This document shows positions 55,465-63,527 of a stretch of DNA of 64,000 bases, piece by piece. Below the pieces are notes generated by a model. It saw nothing but the letters and a program-made list of their open reading frames with translations. It ran no database searches and was not told the origin of the DNA. The stretch's first letter is position 1. Each line of letters begins with the position of its first letter. The stretch covers positions 1-64,000 of the forward strand of contig CAZSDZ010000006.1 of assembly GCA_964605795.1 (NCBI GenBank), in the 5' to 3' direction. Source of the DNA: JAFGOM01 sp964605795 (GTDB lineage Archaea; Halobacteriota; Methanomicrobia; Methanomicrobiales; Methanospirillaceae). The position numbers and the translations under genes are program-made.

Positions 55465-56397
55465 CTACGTCTCTTCTGCATTAATCGGGTTCGTGTTTAT
55501 CGGGTTGGGTGCATCGATTACCTTTGGCATAATCTCTTCTGAGATCTCTCCGTTGTATTCCGGCATGTTGTAGAGTGCGTCATCCTGCTCTTCGCTCAGT
55601 TCCATGGCGACCTTCTCACCCGTAAACGGTGTCCAGGTTCCATCACCGTATGCATAGACTCCTTCCATCGTCCCTTCTTCAAAGTCAAAGGTCATCGAGA
55701 ACCCTCCTGCATTATTGAAGAGCTGGAATGTCGGTTCCTGCCACCATACTCCGATAACATTGGGTGTTGAGTTTCCGGTAAAGTCTCCCTGCATGTATCC
55801 CTTGTTTCCATTAACCTCATACATTGCCCGCAGGATATCATCCCCGGTTAATTTCATATACAGCGCTCCGAAGATATCAGTCTCCCATTCTCCTGATACA
55901 TCCTCGATCTCAGTCTCGTTTGCAAATAACCGCACCCGGTTATAAGACTGGTAGCGACCACAGTAATCACAGCAGGTGGGACAATACCCTCCCCCATATC
56001 CATAGCCAGTGCATCCCCCATACATACAGGATCCATATCCGCTTGTCTGGGTTACCGGAGTGCAGACCTGGTTACAGACCGGTGTGCACACCGGAGGTTG
56101 TTGAACGCACTGTTCAGTGCAGACCGGGCTGCAGCATGGAGGCTGTTCTACACATTGTTGCGTGCAGACCTGCTGGCAGGAGGTTTGAGTCTGTCCGCAC
56201 TGACCACCGTAGTAACATTCGTGTCCTCCCGGGTAAAATGTCGGGGCTTCTGGAATGGTACCAAAACCTAAATATGGGGTACCTCTCAACGAACTCTGTT
56301 CATACGCATAATTTGCTCCCCCAACAGAACTTATGATGCCAGTCAGTGCACAAAGGATGACAAGTCCTATGATCACTTTTAAAGTAAAATCTTTCAT
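55465..56397 (-). CDS. Cys-rich exported protein, array member B2
   Basis: The 310-residue protein has a signal sequence (about 1-24, LKVIIGLVILCALTGIISS), a Cys/Pro/Gln-rich region (about 60-150) with CTQQCVEQPPCCSPVC and CTEQCVQQPPVCTPVC units and a Gly/Tyr/Cys segment (GYGYGGGYCPTCCDYCGRYQ), and the conserved C-terminal domain (about 155-295, from NRVRLFANETEIEDVSGEW). The ribosome binding site GGAGGGAT lies in the last codons of the upstream gene A2, 2 bp away, so translation is coupled. It is nearly the same as B1 in its C-terminal half. The many Cys residues in an exported protein suggest disulfide cross-linking. Confidence 0.85.
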   Translation of the reverse strand: MKDFTLKVIIGLVILCALTGIISSVGGANYAYEQSSLRGTPYLGFGTIPEAPTFYPGGHECYYGGQCGQTQTSCQQVCTQQCVEQPPCCSPVCTEQCVQQPPVCTPVCNQVCTPVTQTSGYGSCMYGGCTGYGYGGGYCPTCCDYCGRYQSYNRVRLFANETEIEDVSGEWETDIFGALYMKLTGDDILRAMYEVNGNKGYMQGDFTGNSTPNVIGVWWQEPTFQLFNNAGGFSMTFDFEEGTMEGVYAYGDGTWTPFTGEKVAMELSEEQDDALYNMPEYNGEISEEIMPKVIDAPNPINTNPINAEET

Positions 56398-56399
56398 TT

Positions 56400-57377
56400 T
56401 TATCCCTCCACCGTTTCGGTATTTAGCGGGTTTGTATCTATCGGATTTGGTGCGGCAATGACCTTGGGCATCAGTTCTTCTGATAGTTCTCCGGTATACT
56501 CCGGCATATTAAAGAGTGCATCGTCCTGCTCTTCGGTAAGTTCCATGGTTATCTTCTCACCGGTAAATGAAGTCCAGGTTCCGTCTGAGTAGGCATAGAC
56601 TCCTTCCATCGTACCCTCTTCAAAGTCAAAGGTCATCGAGAATGCTCCTGCGTTGTTGAAGGGTTTAAAGGTCGGCTCCTGCCACCAGATTCCCACGACA
56701 TTCGGTGTCGAGTTACCGGTAAAGTCCCCCTGCATATACCCGGTGTTTCCTTCGACCTCATACATAGCACGGAGGATATCGTCCCCGGTTAATTTCATAT
56801 ACAGCGGCCCAAAGATATCAGTCTCCCATTCTCCTGATACATCCTCGATCTCGGTCTCGTTTGCAAATAACCGCACCCGGTTATAAGACTGGTAGCGACC
56901 ACAGTAATCACAGCAGGTTGCACAGTATCCGCCACCATAGCCATAGTCAGTACATCCTCCCCACATACAGCCTCCTGATGATCCGGTCTGGATGACCGGT
57001 GTGCACTGCTCTCTGCAGACCGGTGTGCAGACCGGGGGTTGCTGGGTACATTGTTCGGTGCAGACCGGTGTGCAGACCGGAGGCTGCTGTGTGCATTGCG
57101 GTGTACAGACCTGTTGGCAACTGGTCTGAGGCTGTGCACAGGATGTACAGATCTGAGGTTGAATGTATCCACATTGCGGATTGTTATAACAATCATATCC
57201 TCCCCGCTGGAATGGGATTCCTGTTGTACCACCCATGCTGATGGATGTCGATGATGATATCGAAGTAAAACTCCCTGAGGGGTATCCGGTTGGCCCGTAA
57301 CTATAAGCCGCTACGGCTGTTATACTGATGCATAAAGCAAGAAGCCCTATGAACACTGTGTTCATCTTGTGGTTCAT
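56400..57377 (-). CDS. Cys-rich exported protein, array member A2
   Basis: Starting at ATG 57377 (MNHKMNTVFIGLLALC), the 325-residue protein has a signal sequence, a Ser/Gly-rich stretch, and a Cys region with 19 cysteines in roughly 105 residues, including exact repeats CTQQPPVCTPVCTEQ. Spacing between Cys is 4-4-7, giving a 15-residue period. The conserved domain follows (NETEIEDVSGEWETD, GVWWQEPTF-like GIWWQEPTFKPFNNAGAFS, VYAYSDGTWTSFTG) and the protein ends ETVEG. The final codons GTGGAGGGA supply the ribosome binding site of B2. No ribosome binding site precedes its own ATG. Its promoter matches that of A1. Confidence 0.85.
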   Translation of the reverse strand: MNHKMNTVFIGLLALCISITAVAAYSYGPTGYPSGSFTSISSSTSISMGGTTGIPFQRGGYDCYNNPQCGYIQPQICTSCAQPQTSCQQVCTPQCTQQPPVCTPVCTEQCTQQPPVCTPVCREQCTPVIQTGSSGGCMWGGCTDYGYGGGYCATCCDYCGRYQSYNRVRLFANETEIEDVSGEWETDIFGPLYMKLTGDDILRAMYEVEGNTGYMQGDFTGNSTPNVVGIWWQEPTFKPFNNAGAFSMTFDFEEGTMEGVYAYSDGTWTSFTGEKITMELTEEQDDALFNMPEYTGELSEELMPKVIAAPNPIDTNPLNTETVEG

Positions 57378-57400
57378 ATGCAACTATAAACGATTCTCTC

Positions 57401-57408
57401 TAATAAAA
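57401..57408 (-). promoter_or_regulatory. TATA box for A2 (duplicated promoter)
   Basis: Minus-strand TTTTATTA lies about 27 bp before ATG 57377 and is followed by GAGA. The same TTTATTAGAGA box and an ATAGT(T/A)GCATATG start region occur at A1 (59790-59796). Together they imply duplicated leaderless promoters. Confidence 0.6.
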
Positions 57409-57768
57409 TTAGTGCAGGTCTATCTTGGATTTTATGGCTCTGAAATTAGAGCAATTACGTATTAAAGGGGTAAATTATTCTTTTTTTTGTTTCCTATTCG
57501 ATGATACGAATCTCATTACAAGGATTGTCATTCTCAATTCTCACACTACTATCGTAAAAAAATATGCGTGTTTTGAAAAAAACATAATTGTCTCATCTCT
57601 CTTTTGAACCAGGGATAACTGACTATGGTAGGTTTCCCAACATAAAATAGTGTAATTATCTGGAGGGAAGACAAAGGCCAAATTACTGTTTTGAGGTAAT
57701 CGGTACTGCCTGATTTAATCAGAAAGAGTTAAAAAAAGAAGAGTTTAGAGGTAGGAATGATGCACCCT
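57409..57768. other. Spacer between the two A-B units, no gene supported
   Basis: AT-rich sequence with one 60-codon plus-strand ORF (57425-57607) that lacks a ribosome binding site and any motif. It holds the upstream part of the A2 promoter and the 3' end region of B1. Confidence 0.45.
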
Positions 57769-58785
57769 TTAGGTCTCTTCTACATTAATCGGGTTCGTGT
57801 CTATCGGGTTTGGTGCATCGATTACCTTTGGCATAATCTCTTCTGAGATCTCTCCGTTGTATTCCGGCATGTTGTAGAGTGCGTCATCCTGCTCTTCGCT
57901 CAGTTCCATGGCGACCTTCTCACCCGTAAACGGTGTCCAGGTTCCATCACCGTATGCATAGACTCCTTCCATCGTCCCTTCTTCAAAGTCAAAGGTCATC
58001 GAGAACCCTCCTGCATTATTGAATAGCTGGAATGTCGGCTCCTGCCACCATACTCCTATAACATTGGGTGTAGAGTTCCCGGTAAAGTCTCCCTGCATGT
58101 ATCCTTTGTTTCCATCAACCTCATACATTGCCCGTAGGATATCGTCTCCGGTTAATTTCATATACAGCGGTCCGAAGATATCAGTCTCCCATTCTCCTGA
58201 TACATCTTCGATCTCAGTCTCGTTTGCAAATAACCGCACCCTGTTATAAGACTGGTAGCGACCACAGTAATCACAGCAGGTGCTACAGTACCCTCCTCCA
58301 TATCCATAGCCAGTACATCCTCCATAAATGCATCCTCCATATCCTCCTGTCTGGGTTACCGGAGTGCATACCTGGCTACAGACCGGTGTGCAGACTGGAG
58401 CCTGCTGGGTACACTGTTCGGTGCAGACCGGTGTGCAGCATGGTGGCTGTTCTACACATTGTTGTGTGCAGACCTGCTGGCAGGAGGTTTGAGTCTGTCC
58501 GCATTGCCCACCGTAATAACATTCGTGTCCACCAGGATAGAATGCGGGTTGTCTTGAGATAGTGCCCATACTCGAGGAGCCGGTGATAATCGTGCCCATG
58601 CTGCCGGAGCTACCGGACTCTGGGATGATGGTCCCTATTCCCGGACTGCCAGAATATGGAATACCAGACCCCGATGATCCTGTCGGAGAACTAAAGGGAT
58701 CCATTATCGTTGCGGAACCGATAGTTACAATACATGTGCAAAGGATGACAAGTCCTATGATCACTTTTAAAGTAAAATTTTTCAT
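57769..58785 (-). CDS. Cys-rich exported protein, array member B1
   Basis: Starting at ATG 58785 (MKNFTLKVIIGLVILC, with GGAGG seven bases upstream), the 338-residue protein has a signal sequence, a Gly/Ser/Pro-rich spacer (about 25-75) longer than in B2, the Cys/Pro/Gln repeat (CTQQCVEQPPCCTPVC, CTEQCTQQAPVCTPVC), the segment GYGYGGGYCSTCCDYCGRYQ and the shared C-terminal domain ending with KVIDAPNPIDTNPINVEET. Its C-terminal half is almost the same as that of B2. An ATG six bases upstream (58791) overlaps the A1 stop but would leave the ribosome binding site too close. Confidence 0.85.
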   Translation of the reverse strand: MKNFTLKVIIGLVILCTCIVTIGSATIMDPFSSPTGSSGSGIPYSGSPGIGTIIPESGSSGSMGTIITGSSSMGTISRQPAFYPGGHECYYGGQCGQTQTSCQQVCTQQCVEQPPCCTPVCTEQCTQQAPVCTPVCSQVCTPVTQTGGYGGCIYGGCTGYGYGGGYCSTCCDYCGRYQSYNRVRLFANETEIEDVSGEWETDIFGPLYMKLTGDDILRAMYEVDGNKGYMQGDFTGNSTPNVIGVWWQEPTFQLFNNAGGFSMTFDFEEGTMEGVYAYGDGTWTPFTGEKVAMELSEEQDDALYNMPEYNGEISEEIMPKVIDAPNPIDTNPINVEET

Positions 58786-58787
58786 CT

Positions 58788-59766
58788 TCATCCCTCCACC
58801 GTTTCGGTATTAAGCGGGTTTGTATCTATCGGATTTGGTGCATCAATTACCTTCGGCATCAGTTCTTCAGAGAGTTCTCCCGTATATTCAGGCATGTTAT
58901 ACAGTGCATCGTCTGTTTCTTCAGAGAGTTCCATGGTGACCTTCGTACCGGTAAAGGGAGTCCACATCCCGTCTGAGTATGCATAGACCCCTTCCATTGT
59001 ACCCTCTTCAAAATCAAAAGTCATCGAGAATGCTCCTGCGTTGTTGAAGGGTTTAAAGGTCGGCTCCTGCCACCAGATTCCCACGACATTCGGTGTCGAG
59101 TTACCGGTAAAGTCCCCCTGCATATACCCGGTGTTTCCTTCGACCTCATACATAGCACGGAGGATATCGTCCCCGGTTAATTTCATATACAGCGGCCCAA
59201 AGATATCAGTCTCCCATTCTCCTGATACATCCTCGATCTCGGTCTCGTTTGCAAATAACCGCACCCGGTTATAAGACTGGTAGCGACCACAGTAATNNNN
59301 NNNNNNNNNNNNNNNNNNNNNNNNNNNNNNNNNNNNNNNNNNNNNNNNNNNNNNNNNNNNNNNNNNNNNNNNNNNNNNNNNNNNNNNNNNNNNNNNGCTC
59401 TCTGCAGACCGGTGTGCAGACCGGGGGTTGCTGGGTACATTGTTCGGTGCAAACGGGTGTGCAGACCGGAGGTTGCTGGGTGCATTGCTGTGAACATACC
59501 TGTTGACAACTGGTCTGAGTCTGTGCACAGGATGTGCAGATCTGAGGTTGAATATATCCACATTGCGGATTGTTATAACAATCATATCCTCCCCGTTGGA
59601 ATGGGATTCCTGTTGTACCTCCCATGCTGATGGATGTCGATGATGATATCGAAGTGGAACTCCCTGAGGGGTATCCGGTTGGCCCGTAACTAGAAGCCGC
59701 TACGGCTGTTATACAGATGCACAGAGCAAGAAGCCCTATGAGCACTGTGTTCATCTTGCGGTTCAT
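58788..59766 (-). CDS. Cys-rich exported protein, array member A1, interrupted by an assembly gap
   Basis: The N-terminal part (ATG 59766, MNRKMNTVLIGLLALC, then CTQQPPVCTPVCTEQ repeats up to CRE) and the C-terminal part (YCGRYQ onward, ending ETVEG) lie on either side of the 100-N gap. They are in frames offset by one base because 100 is a placeholder length. Aligned with A2, the missing piece should be 99 bp (or 99 plus a multiple of 3), which restores one frame. The ORFs reported on each side are therefore one gene. Its stop overlaps an ATG of B1, and its last codons hold the ribosome binding site of B1. Confidence 0.8.
59297..59396. other. Assembly gap (100 N)
   Basis: A run of exactly 100 N, the usual placeholder. 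It lies inside the Cys-rich part of A1, where the sequence is near-identical to A2, so repeat collapse is the likely cause. Confidence 0.95.
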
Positions 59767-59789
59767 ATGCTACTATACACAATTATCTC

Positions 59790-59796
59790 TAATAAA
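59790..59796 (-). promoter_or_regulatory. TATA box for A1
   Basis: Minus-strand TTTATTA followed by GAGA is centred about 27 bp before ATG 59766 and matches the A2 promoter. Confidence 0.6.
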
Positions 59797-60148
59797 GGTA
59801 TCCCATTGTTTGTTTACGCAACGGTTCCTTCTACATGGCATTCTTAAATAAAGGCCAGATTGGTATTTTTTTTTAAAAAAAATGCTCATTGTTATTTTAA
59901 AAATATCTAAACGTTATCAGAGTACGAATATCATATAAAAGAAAAGCAGGAAAAAAAGAATAAACGTTCATTCTGAAAATTCCTATCGATCACCATCTTT
60001 TTAGGCGATGTGTAGATGAATGAGTATCAGAAATCAGTTTCATTATCGGGTGATACTCAATAGATCCTCGATTCTGTGGTAATAACTGAGATTATAAAAG
60101 GAATGATGATGGATGATTAAAAGAAGAACATATAAACTAAGAGAAGAT
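59797..60148. other. Intergenic region, no gene seen
   Basis: AT-rich spacer between the protease stop and the A1 promoter. It contains runs such as TTTTTTTTTAAAAAAA near 59867-59882 that could act as a terminator or promoter element. Confidence 0.4.
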
Positions 60149-63100
60149 TCAGGCCCCCATCTGTTGAGCCTGGAGAAGTCCTTTCATGGCTGACTCATAC
60201 TCAGGATCGATCATGAGGGCATTCTGAAACATGCTCGCAGCTTTGGCATAATCTCCGGTCTTTAACAGGCTAAGTCCGGTATTATACCAGAAGAGTGCCG
60301 AGTTCGGGTTCAACTCGGTTGATTTCTGGTGGTATTGTAGTGCTTGTGCATAATCACCCTTATTATACAGGATGTTTCCAGCCTTGCTCCATGCATCAGC
60401 AAGATCCGGCTGGATTTCAAGCACCTGGGAGTAGAGATCAAAGGCTCGGTCAGAGTCTCCAAGTCGGGTGACGGCAAAGGCCATATTGATGAGGGTATGG
60501 ACATCTTTGGGATCAAGGGCCAGTGCCTGCTCATAAGCACTCGCTGCATTCCCGTAATCCTTCAGATCCACCAGGTAAAAATCTCCCTTCGTCTGGATCA
60601 TCTTGACAGAGTTTGGATATGCACTGATTGCCACATCAATTGCAGCGATCGCCTCAGGCATCATTCCCAGTTTTGTGTAGGCCAGGGCTTTATTCCTGAG
60701 TGCCTCTTCGTGTGAGGGATTGAGGGCAAGCGCGGCGTCAAAGGCAGAGATAGCCCCGAGGTAGTCTCCCTTGTCACGCAACAGCACCCCTTCATCTGCC
60801 CAGTCATCGGCAGTTTCAGGGGTTCTCGGGACAATTCCTGAAGATACAGCCTCTGATCCGGTAATCTGTCCGGTGTCTTTGAGTGGCAGATTGTCTAACA
60901 CCTGGTCTGCAGTATAGGGGGTATCACAGAACCCGTCCCCATCACCATCAGGGCAGGTCTGGGAGAATCCCTGACCTGATGGTATCGACCAGACATTGCC
61001 ACCCAGTTCATCGCCCCCGAGGATATTCTCTCCCGCTTCCCGGTCAATATTGTATACGTAATTACTCTGTGCCCCTTCTTCTATCCCGATATTCTCCTCA
61101 TTGGAGAAGTAGTTGTTAAAGATGAGGTTCTTGCTGTCCCGGTCAACCCGGTACATAATAAAGATCCCCTGTCCCCGATTCTGGGTAATGAGATTCCCAG
61201 CGACGATATTGCCGGCAGAGGGCTGGAACATGATGGCAGAACCACGGTTTGCGGTAAACTCATTATTCTGGATCCTGTTGTTATCTGACTGGTACACGTT
61301 TACCCCCCGCATATTACCGGTGAAAAGGTTTTGCGTTATCTCGTTACCAGTACTGCCATGAAGCATGATCCCGTTTAATTTATTGTCCAGGAACTGATTC
61401 TCTGTGATAATCAGATCTTTTGCACTGATACAGTCAATCCCCTGTTCTCCATTTTGAGAAAAGGTATTCTTTTTGATAGTGATAGCTGAGGTGTCATGTT
61501 CGAGCAGTATCCCGGAATCTATCGCTCCTTCGATGGTATTTGATGAGATCTCATCATCAGAACTGCCTTCAATTACAATCCCGTTCACCCCGCCCTGTAT
61601 CGTACATGAAGTTATCTTTGATTCAGAAGTTCCGCTCTCAAGAATGACACCACTAAAACCGTTATCACGCATGGAACAGGAGTCAATCTGTACCGAATCA
61701 GATGCCGTAACAAAGATCCCGTTGGTATTATTATCAAGGGTTGATCCGGTAATTGTCACCGATTTTGCAGAATCGATAGCAATCGCGTTGAAGGTATCTA
61801 AAATTTTGAGGTTTTTTAAAGAAACATCAGATACTCCCGGATGAACCACAACACCGGTCTGGAATACCGGCTCTTTCCCGGTTGATACTGATCTTCCCTT
61901 GATAACATAACCTCCTCCATCAAGGGTTACCCCGGAACTCGTAATCTCGATGATAAGTTCTGTTGTATCGGTAATGTCATTGGCAAGGGTATAGGTACCT
62001 GGTGTAGAGAGCACTGTCGGTCTGGTTATCGCTGAGGATGGACCCGTCTCTGCGGGAGTTGGTGGTTTTGTGATAACCGGCTCTTTTACATCGGTTGGTT
62101 CTTTCGGTTCACCCTGGGTACTCTGAAGATGAGTATACATGGCATCTGCATCGGCAAGACCATATCCATATATCTGGTCCCATCCGGGATCTCCCAGATC
62201 TGTTGCTGTCGAGAAGAGAGCATCCTTGATCTCTGCAGCTGACATATCTGGGAAATTGCTCCAGAGTAGTGCTATTAACCCTGCTATGTGCGGAGCAGAT
62301 GCACTGGTTCCTTCAAAGATCCCCTGTACCGGTGCGCCGAATCCCCCTGCACCGGATACTGATACCGTATCAGGGGCAGTGATATCAGGTTTATCCCGGG
62401 AAGCTGGTGAAGGATGGGAGATAGTTATCGTTCCCCGTGATGAGATCTTCTGGATCTCTGGTTCTGTTGGTTTGCACGCAGCAACGGTGACAACTCCCGG
62501 GGTCGCACTGATACCATAGATTGAATCATCGAATATCAGATGTGAACTATCAATAGATGCAAGATTATCGGTTTCAATGAATAACTCTATGTTCCGCGTG
62601 GCAACGCCGTCTTCAGCCCATACCTGGATCTCGTACTGGTTGGTCTCTTTTTCTTTTCCCAGATTTTGGTAGCGGAGTGCCTGAAGCGGGAACCCCCTCT
62701 GGGTGATATCCCGTTTTCCAACCTGCACTATCTTTCCGCTGGTCCTATCGACCAATCTCAGTTCGTATTTATTTACCGGTGAACTGTACAGGTCATCCCA
62801 CTCTAAAATTACTTTGAGTGCTCCTTTTGGCTGAATATCTACAGGAATGCCTGTTTTTCCGGAAAAATTATGGGTTCCGTCACTCTGCCGGGAAAATTCA
62901 GCCTGGTAGTGTTTATCTGCCAGGTTGCCGGCGGCGGCAACAAGGATCAGATTCGGATTCTTCTGCATCAATTCTGAGAGGTGTAATGCAACTGCATTAT
63001 CCTCAAAGAACGGCCAGTCAGAGAATTCTAGATCTGATACAATGATATTCGCTCCGGCATCTACAAGGGCATCGTATGCACTCTTGAGTGCATCATCCCC

Positions 63101-63466
63101 TCCACACCCGTAATCATGAAAGAGAAGGGTGGCTCCCGGAGCGATATCATGAACGATCTCCATCATAGCCGTTCCTTCATCTTTTGTGCTTTTGCACGAG
63201 CTTGAGAGGATCACAACATTGTCAGGAAGATCTCCTGACTGGACAGCCTGGGAATAATTATCTGCACCGTCAGATATCACCCCGACGATGATCCCCTTGC
63301 CATCATTGGGGCTGATAGATCTGACATCTTTGGTTTTTAAGAGGGTGTCTCCCTCAGTAACTACCTTTCCAGCTGCCAACACTCCTGGTATGAGACAGGA
63401 TCCGATTAGGATCATGCATACAAACAAGGAAATCCATGATAATTGGTTAGATCTCATCTTCATCAC
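60149..63466 (-). CDS. Exported subtilisin-family protease with beta-helix and TPR domains
   Basis: The 1105-residue protein has a signal sequence (about 5-31), an S8-type domain (about 45-450), a Thr/Pro-rich linker, a right-handed parallel beta-helix (about 485-830; repeats such as NRIQNNEFTANRGSAIMF) and about six TPRs (about 870-1100). Catalytic Asp66 is in VGVISDGAD, oxyanion Asn181 in AAAGN and Ser388 in EGTSASAPHIAGL. The usual HGT histidine is replaced by Glu97 in DEGTAMMEIVHDIAPGA. That replacement recalls the Glu-Asp-Ser set of sedolisins. The fourth Met (63457) is better spaced from GGTGA and may be the true start. It lies just upstream of the Cys-rich array on the same strand and could process surface proteins. 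Confidence 0.88.
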   Translation of the reverse strand: MMKMRSNQLSWISLFVCMILIGSCLIPGVLAAGKVVTEGDTLLKTKDVRSISPNDGKGIIVGVISDGADNYSQAVQSGDLPDNVVILSSSCKSTKDEGTAMMEIVHDIAPGATLLFHDYGCGGDDALKSAYDALVDAGANIIVSDLEFSDWPFFEDNAVALHLSELMQKNPNLILVAAAGNLADKHYQAEFSRQSDGTHNFSGKTGIPVDIQPKGALKVILEWDDLYSSPVNKYELRLVDRTSGKIVQVGKRDITQRGFPLQALRYQNLGKEKETNQYEIQVWAEDGVATRNIELFIETDNLASIDSSHLIFDDSIYGISATPGVVTVAACKPTEPEIQKISSRGTITISHPSPASRDKPDITAPDTVSVSGAGGFGAPVQGIFEGTSASAPHIAGLIALLWSNFPDMSAAEIKDALFSTATDLGDPGWDQIYGYGLADADAMYTHLQSTQGEPKEPTDVKEPVITKPPTPAETGPSSAITRPTVLSTPGTYTLANDITDTTELIIEITSSGVTLDGGGYVIKGRSVSTGKEPVFQTGVVVHPGVSDVSLKNLKILDTFNAIAIDSAKSVTITGSTLDNNTNGIFVTASDSVQIDSCSMRDNGFSGVILESGTSESKITSCTIQGGVNGIVIEGSSDDEISSNTIEGAIDSGILLEHDTSAITIKKNTFSQNGEQGIDCISAKDLIITENQFLDNKLNGIMLHGSTGNEITQNLFTGNMRGVNVYQSDNNRIQNNEFTANRGSAIMFQPSAGNIVAGNLITQNRGQGIFIMYRVDRDSKNLIFNNYFSNEENIGIEEGAQSNYVYNIDREAGENILGGDELGGNVWSIPSGQGFSQTCPDGDGDGFCDTPYTADQVLDNLPLKDTGQITGSEAVSSGIVPRTPETADDWADEGVLLRDKGDYLGAISAFDAALALNPSHEEALRNKALAYTKLGMMPEAIAAIDVAISAYPNSVKMIQTKGDFYLVDLKDYGNAASAYEQALALDPKDVHTLINMAFAVTRLGDSDRAFDLYSQVLEIQPDLADAWSKAGNILYNKGDYAQALQYHQKSTELNPNSALFWYNTGLSLLKTGDYAKAASMFQNALMIDPEYESAMKGLLQAQQMGA

Positions 63467-63527
63467 CGAAAATAAACTAAGAATTTTTTATGGTATCTGC
63501 TGCTTTGATATCTTATGCTCATCTCAA

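Larger units (their letters stand above)
55465..59766 (-). repeat. Tandem duplication of a two-gene unit (A1-B1, A2-B2)
   Basis: The segment holds two direct copies of an A-then-B gene pair, about 2 kb each: 57769-59766 and 55465-57377. Promoter, start region, Cys repeat, conserved domain and the A-B junction with its embedded ribosome binding site are all repeated. Within each gene a 15-residue Cys/Pro/Gln unit is itself repeated. Confidence 0.85.

Noticed and set aside
55850..56250. Cys-rich repeats as ferredoxin or zinc-binding motifs
   Set aside because: Spacing is C-x3-C and C-x6-C, not C-x2-C, with Pro/Gln-rich loops, and the proteins carry signal peptides.
55850..59560. Repeated sequence considered as a CRISPR array
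   Set aside because: Repeats are in-frame coding repeats with 45-bp period and no unique spacers.
58788..59585. Separate gene from the C-terminal side of the N run
   Set aside because: The start lies in a shadow frame beyond the gap. Gap length 100 instead of 99 creates the artificial frame.
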